A stretch of DNA of 64,000 nucleotides, taken from the NCBI GenBank assembly GCA_026027325.1, contig JAMSLZ010000005.1:2790001-2854000 (forward strand), written 5' to 3'. The DNA is from Actinomucor elegans (Eukaryota; Mucoromycota; Mucoromycetes; Mucorales; Mucoraceae). Positions within the stretch are counted from its first letter, which is position 1; every line of letters starts with the position of its first letter. Under the pieces are notes generated by a model. The model saw nothing but the letters and a program-made list of their open reading frames with translations. It searched no databases and was not told the DNA's origin. A program made the translations under genes and the position numbers. This document shows, in pieces, positions 57,599 through 64,000 of this stretch.

Positions 57599-59093
57599 AT
57601 GAAAAGAACCAAGTGGCAATTTTCTTTATTCTTTATTGTATTATCTATATTGATAGGTAACTATTTTAATGATTTATTCTTCAACTTGATATATTAACAA
57701 TATTGTAAAATAGCAAATGTAGCAGTAGCAGCAGCAGCAGCAGCAAATAGTGAGTTTTTATAGACTATTATTAGCTAATGGATTAAATTAATTAGTTTTA
57801 ATAGATGATACACAGCGTGTAAAAGAGACCGATGTAAAAACTACCAAACACAAGAAGCATTCATCCACTTTGCTTCCTGCTAGACAGACAAAGATCATCA
57901 GAAACTGTTCCTTAGCAGCCGCTCAACGTAGAAATGCATTGCGTAACAAGTCCTCTACCACAAAGTTACCTAATACCCAAACTGTTTATGTATGCCATAG
58001 AACCAAAAAGCATTCCACTTCCACTAAACATCATAAGCATGACGGCAAGAAGGACGTTAGTAAAAAGACTACCAAGAAATCACGCCATACCAAGCAAAAG
58101 TCTACTACCACCACCAAGAAACGCGCTTTAAAGAAGAACTCAACCAAGAAGCATACTTCAAAGAAGCACACCTCAAAGAAACACTCGACCAAGAAGCATA
58201 CCATCAAGAAGCACTCGACCAAAAAACATTCGACCAAGAAACACACCACCAAGAAACATACTACCAAGAAACACACTACCAAGAAGCACACAACTACCAA
58301 AGCTATTACTACTACGACCACAACTAAAACTAGAGCAATTGCTTCCACGACGACGAGCACTCATCAATCTGGTGAAACCTCGACTACTCCCATCGTAGCT
58401 ACTACTATTCAAACCTCTTCTCCAGTTGACAATATCAACGATGAAACCTCCAACACTCAATCACCAAACGATGGTACTACGTACGATGACTATAATCAAG
58501 GTGCAGAGGAAGAAGAGGAGGACGATTCAGCTTCTCTTCAAGCTTCTGCCACCCCAGAAGTTGCCTCTTCACCTGTTGCACCCACCGACAATAACAACCA
58601 AGTCTCTGTTCAAAGCATCGAGAATGGAGCTGCTATCGACGCAAAACCTCAAAGCACCGTCATTGGTGTCTCTGTTGGTGCTGTAGTAGGTTGTTTGGCC
58701 GCTGCAGGTTTAGCAGGCATGTTTATCTATCGTCGTAAGCAAAAGTCCGCCCATGACCAAGACGTAGAAGACTTGAACCAAAACAGCGAGGTCAATACTC
58801 GCTGGAGAACTCAGTCCTTTATGGCTGTAGTAGCAGGTGCTGTAGCTAAGCTACCTAACAGAAGCAACTCGTCAAGTTCCACGCGTTCTATTGGCGTTTT
58901 GGGTTCTATTCGTCGCGCTGCAAGTAATGCCTCGCGCTCCTTGTCAAGATCCAATTCTCAATCCAGTACGCAAAGCTATGGTATTGCAGTCTCAGGCCCT
59001 ATCCCCGCTATTGCTCGTATTGATGGTGATCAGGCTCAGTACTATACTGAACCTGCTAGTCCTTCTCATGGACATCACACGCATGCTTACTAG
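57599..59093 (+). CDS. Surface protein with signal peptide, KKH-repeat stalk and one TM helix
   Basis: Three exons (57599-57656, 57714-57749, 57805-59093) give 460 residues. The first two exons encode a classic signal peptide (MKRTKWQFSLFFIVLSILIA, then NVAVAAAAAAN). The ectodomain is Lys/His/Thr-rich. At about residues 144-195 ten KKH triplets recur exactly every five residues (KKHTT, KKHST, KKHTS). Then come a Thr-rich and Ser-rich O-glycosylation-type stretch, an acidic patch (EEEEEDD), and a TM helix at about residues 315-337 (VIGVSVGAVVGCLAAAGLAG). The Arg/Lys stop-transfer sequence YRRKQK and a Ser/Arg-rich cytosolic tail (SSSSTRSIG, SRSLSRSNS) follow, the tail with basophilic kinase sites. 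The layout is that of fungal wall-spanning sensors. The basic stalk could bind polyanionic wall polymers (mucoralean walls contain polyuronides and polyphosphate) or metal ions. Function is inferred only. Confidence 0.85.
58140..58295 (+). repeat. 15 bp coding minisatellite (KKH-T/S pentapeptides)
   Basis: Ten units of the form AAG-AA(G/A)-CA(T/C)-(A/T)C(N)-ACC vary mainly at third codon positions and at the Ser/Thr codons. The protein period is therefore exact while the DNA units differ, suggesting selection on the peptide. Confidence 0.85.
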
Positions 59094-59308
59094 ATATTAA
59101 ACTACTACCAATAATACTTAATGACACAATAAACAACTTTATACTATCACTAAGTAATATATACAAAAGACGACGTGTCCCCTATTCTACTACTTAAACT
59201 CAAGCTGTATCTCCTTTTCTTCAGTCAAGGAGTTTCAAACGATTCCAACTAATGTGATACAGATTTATTAACTCTTTTGGTTACTATCCAAGAGTGTGTA
59301 TGTTATTA

Positions 59309-62300
59309 TTATGATACTTCTGCTTTACCCAAATAATCTACTCCATACTGCCAAGGTTGGGGCCGGGTCTTTTTTCTATTATTCACTGCAGTTTGCTGCA
59401 ATAGCATTTCTTCTGTTGTAATGATAGTAGGTGCGATTGAAATGGTTTTATTGTCTGTCAAGACGCGTCTTGAAGGGCCACCATTAAGTCCGACAATGGA
59501 TTTACAGGTACGGGTGATTGTATTGATAACATGGCACTCTTGTGAGCACCACGATGTAAACTGGGATAGTTCTAATGCCAAGTCTATAAAGTAAGGTGCA
59601 ACGATCTCTTCTTGCTTGTGTCTTAGTAATAATATGCCATCATCTTTACTAGTATCATCATCCACCTATACAAAATCATTAGTTCATATTCTCGAGTTTC
59701 CTTGTAACGCTTACAGATACAAAGTTGATGAAATTCATAAAATGATGTGCATTGTTCTACAAAGGATAAGTATTCTAATATCAGAAAAAAAACGTGCTTT
59801 TGTGTACCAACCTGAACGAATTCATTCAAGCGAACCATCCAGGGCTCTTTGGCGTTCTGTTCAATTGTACTATGACTTGCTAGTGTCATTAAGCACTTGG
59901 CAATTAACGTGAGTGTGCGACAGGTTTTGATATCAGGATGATCTGCACTAAATGATTCAATATAGCGCACATTAAAAGCACATGTATACTAACCTTGAAC
60001 AAGACCAAACTGTTTAGGCGATATGATGGCAGGACAAATCCATCTCAGAAAAATAAACCCACTAAAATAAAATTAATATTGGTACACTAGACCGCAATCA
60101 AACTGGTTTACCTAACACAAGTATATTTCGCAACTTGATGATGCCTATCTAATGTCTCTTTACCTAAATCAAACTTTTTGACAATAGCTGCCTGTAGATG
60201 ACCAAATATACGACGTAGTTCACTATGTATATGCTTAGAATCAATTACTTTGTATACTGACACACAAATCCTTACATTGGGCATTTGGTTTTTGCTCTTT
60301 GTATCCCTCCCCAGATTGATCTAACGTGACTAAACAGTTCTGAACAATTGGCCATTGTGTTCTCAGTTGTACTATTGGAAAGACGCGACGATTCAACCTA
60401 TATTATGAACCTATCAAGCTCTCATTCAAATGGGGATAAGTATGCTTTATACCTCAATATGGAGACTAAACTTGCAGATCTTTTGGATAGTAAACTGAAG
60501 AGCTTCTTCAAGAAATTCCTTGCCACTCATCTTCATATAGTTATCAATTACTTTTGTGAAAAAAGAATTGCCTCTGTAATATAATGGGAGTTAACAAGAT
60601 TACCTTCTACTGATACATAGGCGTACTTACCTAAACAAAATATTCACATCATCTGCCAAACGGACGATTCAGTACATTTGTATATGGTATACTATCAATC
60701 TTACCTGAACTCAACGAAGCGACTTCATAATCAATCAAAGACTTGATCCACGTCAACGTTAATCCCATGCCTTCATAGATTCTCAGTAAATTTCTAGCCA
60801 AGCCTTGTACATCAGACGTCTTTCTAGCCATATCATAAATCATGTCATGACGAAACTCGGTCAAAACATCTACTAAAGGCTGATATACTTCCAGGGAAAA
60901 GACCTGATGCTCTTCCAATAAAAGCCCTATGCGAAGTTGACCCATTGAACCATGACCGGACCCAAGACTAGTCAAGGAAGCAAAAGCTCTATTGCGATTT
61001 TCCTTTCTCACTTCATACCATTCTTCTTGGACCGTATTACCCGGATCAATCTGAGATACGGGCAGAAACACTGTGCCGTACACTGTTTCTCGGTCATTTT
61101 TGCTGCTTCTCGAATATATAGTGATTGTAACACCGTGTTGCATCTTGGATATATCACTATTCAATAGCGCAGTTTTGGTTTACTAGAGGGTTCATGTATT
61201 ATGGCATACAGACTTACGAAAATAAGAATTCCTCTCTCCAAAACAAGGTCGGTGCCTTCTTGAGTGAACCTGTCAACCCTCGGATCTCGTTATCAATAAC
61301 GATATCACAATACAGCTCGCTATGGATCGAGTCTTTATGGCTGACTTGAAACTTGCGGGCTTCAGCAATGCGTACAGTCAAACTAAAGATATGTCTACTC
61401 GCTGCAGCCAAAGCATTGGGAATTGCAAGCGTTTGAGTACAGCTACGTTTGAGATTAACAAGCCATGTATCACGCTGAACTTTACTACACATCATCAAGT
61501 GATACGTCTCTGAAGGCTGTGGACGTATCACAATACAATATCTCATATGATCAATTGAATCAGAAAATGGATAGATGTCTTGTGGTGAAAGATTTGAGAG
61601 TTTAATAGCGAGATGGAAGAATGAATTATCATCCTATTCATGTAGGTAAGCATCATCATGCAGCTTGTATGTTGGCTACTCACCTTTTCTGTTTGCAAGT
61701 GCAGTATGCCATCCTCAAATAATGACACATGAAGCACGCATAATGGACCTGTATGATGGGATGTGCAGCTGGGCTTGTTAATACATAGCTCTATATAGAT
61801 AAACATGGGGGTCAATGTAAAAGAAAACACTTGTGATCTATGGTGTACTTGCTATGGATTCTGAAAAGGCCAGTCATTTGAACCTTTGCATGACTAACAA
61901 TGCTCGTTGTACTACAGCAGTTGATAGGACATTCGGTCACAGGTGTTGGGTAACCAAACAAAAGTTCACCGTTATTATTCTCGCCGTTATTAACAAAGTT
62001 AGTGGGGCCGTTGGCTCTTGGATGTGTCTATAGATACATGGTTAAGCATAACAATCGAAGCGTAAAATGTTGATGTACCTACTGGTGATATTATATCAAT
62101 ACTATTGTTCTTTTTGCCAGTATGGTCCATTTGTATAGTGCTAATAGTAACAGCACCTGTTGTCGAAAAACTAGGTCTTTTCGTAAGAAATGACCTATTA
62201 CTATTTTGCTGTGCACCTGTAGAGTAGCGTGGATGAGGAATCTATTGAAAGAGCTTCAATACAATGTCTAGCCAATGCATCATGAAAGACTTACTGCACT

Positions 62301-63973
62301 TTTCTTGATAGTACTTTGATGGGAAGTTGATCTCCTCGAAGTTACAGCGCCACCGCTGTCACTGCTCTTTTGTTGAGGATTCCAAGATCTCAACGCTTGT
62401 AACCAGCTTGAGAAATCAATGGCTGTTTCGGCTTGTAAGCTCAGACTGAAAGAGAGAGAGAGAAAATAATGAAAGGGCTTAGAAAGGAAGAAAAAAAAAG
62501 AAACGAGTGTTGAATTGAAAAAAAAAAGAGAGTAAAAGAAATCAAAACAAATATCTACAACTATACTTACATGCTACTTGCTCCGTGAGAGACTACTTGA
62601 ATGACAAAGTCGCGTTTATCTGTTTCGGATGCATACACACTAGCAGTTCTGAGATTTGTTATAATTACAGTAGTCTATCAAAATTACATTTAGTATTACA
62701 AATCAAAACGTCAAATGTGACTTACTGCTTGATCTATATATTGCTTCAGATGTCCATCCTCTTTGGAAATGTAAAAGTAATATCTATTTAATGGCGTTGG
62801 TAACACGTAGTGTCTGAATGAAAAATTTACCTTTCCCATTTGCCTCCATTATGATTAACAATATCCTTATTACTTATTCCATTCGTACATGTACTGTTAG
62901 CGCCGTTAGACTTCTTTTTTACAAGTAAATATCCCTTAACGGCAACCGGAGAAGCCAAGGAGGAGTGTGGGCTCGTTGACAGTAAAGAATCCAGACTATT
63001 GTATCTTTGCTGCATCATACATAGGCCAATGATTAGTATATATGAGCTTTTAATGTATATATATATATATATATGCTTACTACGATTCTAGGTTTGTTTA
63101 GAAATGTGAATGGAATCAATGAGGTAGGTGAAGAGGGCCGAGATTTTACCAGGGTTTCATTTGGTGGCGGCTTTAATGAGCTTTTAAGACAGCTATGATA
63201 GGAAGCTAACTTTTCTTGAATATAATAAGAAAGTCGCTCATTATTCAACTAGATAGATAGGAGATGAGCTTTCAGTATGAATCAATGCGACTATGGTTCT
63301 TATTTGAATAGTACCTCATGATAGTCCTCAAATGAACAGCGTCTTTGAATTGGCATTGGTGCAGGACTGGAAGCTCTTTCTTCGCTGATATTGCTATGTT
63401 CGGAGGTAGCAAATGTGGTTGATTTCTTGGAATTGACATCATATACAAAATCCGTCGATATCAATACAAGTTCTTCCAAGGTCTTTAGGTTTCTATGTTT
63501 ATCAGACTGAAGGCCTTCGAATAAAGGGCTCAACTACAGAAAGTTTAATGGTCGGGCTCCAATTTTTGTATGTATATGTACCTTTTCATTCACGAGATTA
63601 CGGGTGGATCTAATTAGATTATTTAGTGCATAAATGTATTCCAATAGCACTTTACAAAGCGATCGCTTTGCTACATACAAAGAAGTACTAGCTTCCTATA
63701 TCAGGTTAAATTGGTTATGATCATGTATAGCGGTGCATATCTATGAATATTACATCTAAGGCCTTATTGTTTGTTTGAGATGATTTCAGTTTATGAATTG
63801 CACAGTAGTTGTTAGACAGTTGAAGGTATTTCATTCTCGCAGCTGTAACATTGCCTTCAAATTGCTTTTTTGAACAGAGGAAGGTTAGTAAACTGGTCTT
63901 TCAGGAGCGGATACAATGAATGGTTTTACCGTCAATGTTTCCTTAATCTTTGCTCCATGGTCTCTTAGATAGG
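59309..63973 (-). CDS. RasGAP protein with PH and C2-like domains (5' part outside window)
   Basis: Twenty-two exons on the minus strand, 63973-63930 down to 59665-59309; the 5' end lies beyond the right edge. About 1089 residues are readable. The first 200 residues are helical (AARMKYLQLSNNYCAIHKLK; LEYIYALNNLIRSTRNLVNE), BAR-like. A PH domain follows (VKGYLLVKKKSNG, then GKWERYYFYISKEDGHLKQY, ending ETAIDFSSWLQALR). A second PH-like or linking segment comes next (LCVLHVSLFEDGILHLQTEK; QRDTWLVNLKRS). A C2-like domain reads LTVRIAEARKFQVSHKDSIH. The RasGAP domain has the arginine finger in LFRGNSFFTK, then SGFIFLRWICPAIISPKQFG and RTLTLIAKCLMTLA. It should switch off Ras-type GTPases at membranes. 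The junction at about 61.8-61.97 kb is uncertain (donor 61970 or 61955). One exon (60652-60631) is only 22 nt. The gene converges on the surface-protein gene. Confidence 0.85.
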
Positions 63974-64000
63974 CTATTTTATTGTATTAGTCTATGCTGT

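Noticed and set aside
58031..58360. 109-codon minus-strand ORF over the KKH repeat
   Set aside because: A simple antisense reading of the repeat (Cys/Phe/Leu/Val periodicity), not an independent protein.

Overview
The window looks like nuclear DNA of a mucoralean (early-diverging, Mucor/Rhizopus-like) fungus. It is AT-rich. Its genes are split by many short GT-AG introns (about 45-100 nt, often with TACTAAT/CTAAT-like branch sites). The proteins are fungal-type signalling, transport and transcription proteins. No tRNA, rRNA, CRISPR array or intact transposon was recognised. Exon structures were inferred by eye from splice signals, reading phase and family resemblance.

Left part (1-18138): the 3' end of an unidentified Ala/Lys-rich gene; an SSD1-like RNB-fold pseudonuclease (minus); a PP2A B-subunit (CDC55-type WD40) gene; an ABCF ATPase; a 3.2 kb gene desert with decayed coding fragments; and a full-size PDR-type ABC transporter.

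Middle part (18139-38529): an orphan multi-pass membrane protein (minus); a small bHLH factor (INO4-like basic region); an O-fucosyltransferase-like type II membrane protein and a bZIP factor in tandem (minus); a single-pass membrane protein; and a complete membrane-anchored SREBP-type bHLH factor.

Right part (38530-64000): a soluble MIR-domain protein; a heterotrimeric G-protein beta subunit; a pseudogene; a VMAT-like MFS transporter; a small protein joining a transposase-like HTH, an AT-hook and a SANT-like domain; a wall/surface protein with a Lys-Lys-His repeat stalk; and a 22-exon RasGAP with PH, C2-like and probably BAR-like parts that runs off the right edge.

About half of the window is intergenic. 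These deserts are not featureless. They share a diverged dispersed repeat family (core CATCAGATGCGACATTAAAC) found in both orientations, often as neighbouring copies 150-200 bp apart. There is a degenerate tandem satellite of about 195 bp near 32.4-33.3 kb. Two copies of a 280 bp repeat are about 98% identical, and a third copy is internally deleted. These repeats, a pseudogene beside one of the 280 bp copies, and two unusual domain combinations are the most interesting content. The genes do not form an obvious functional cluster, although several are linked by theme: signalling (PP2A-B, Gbeta, RasGAP, SSD1), lipid/sterol transcription (SREBP, INO4-like bHLH), membrane export (PDR, MFS) and surface glycoproteins.
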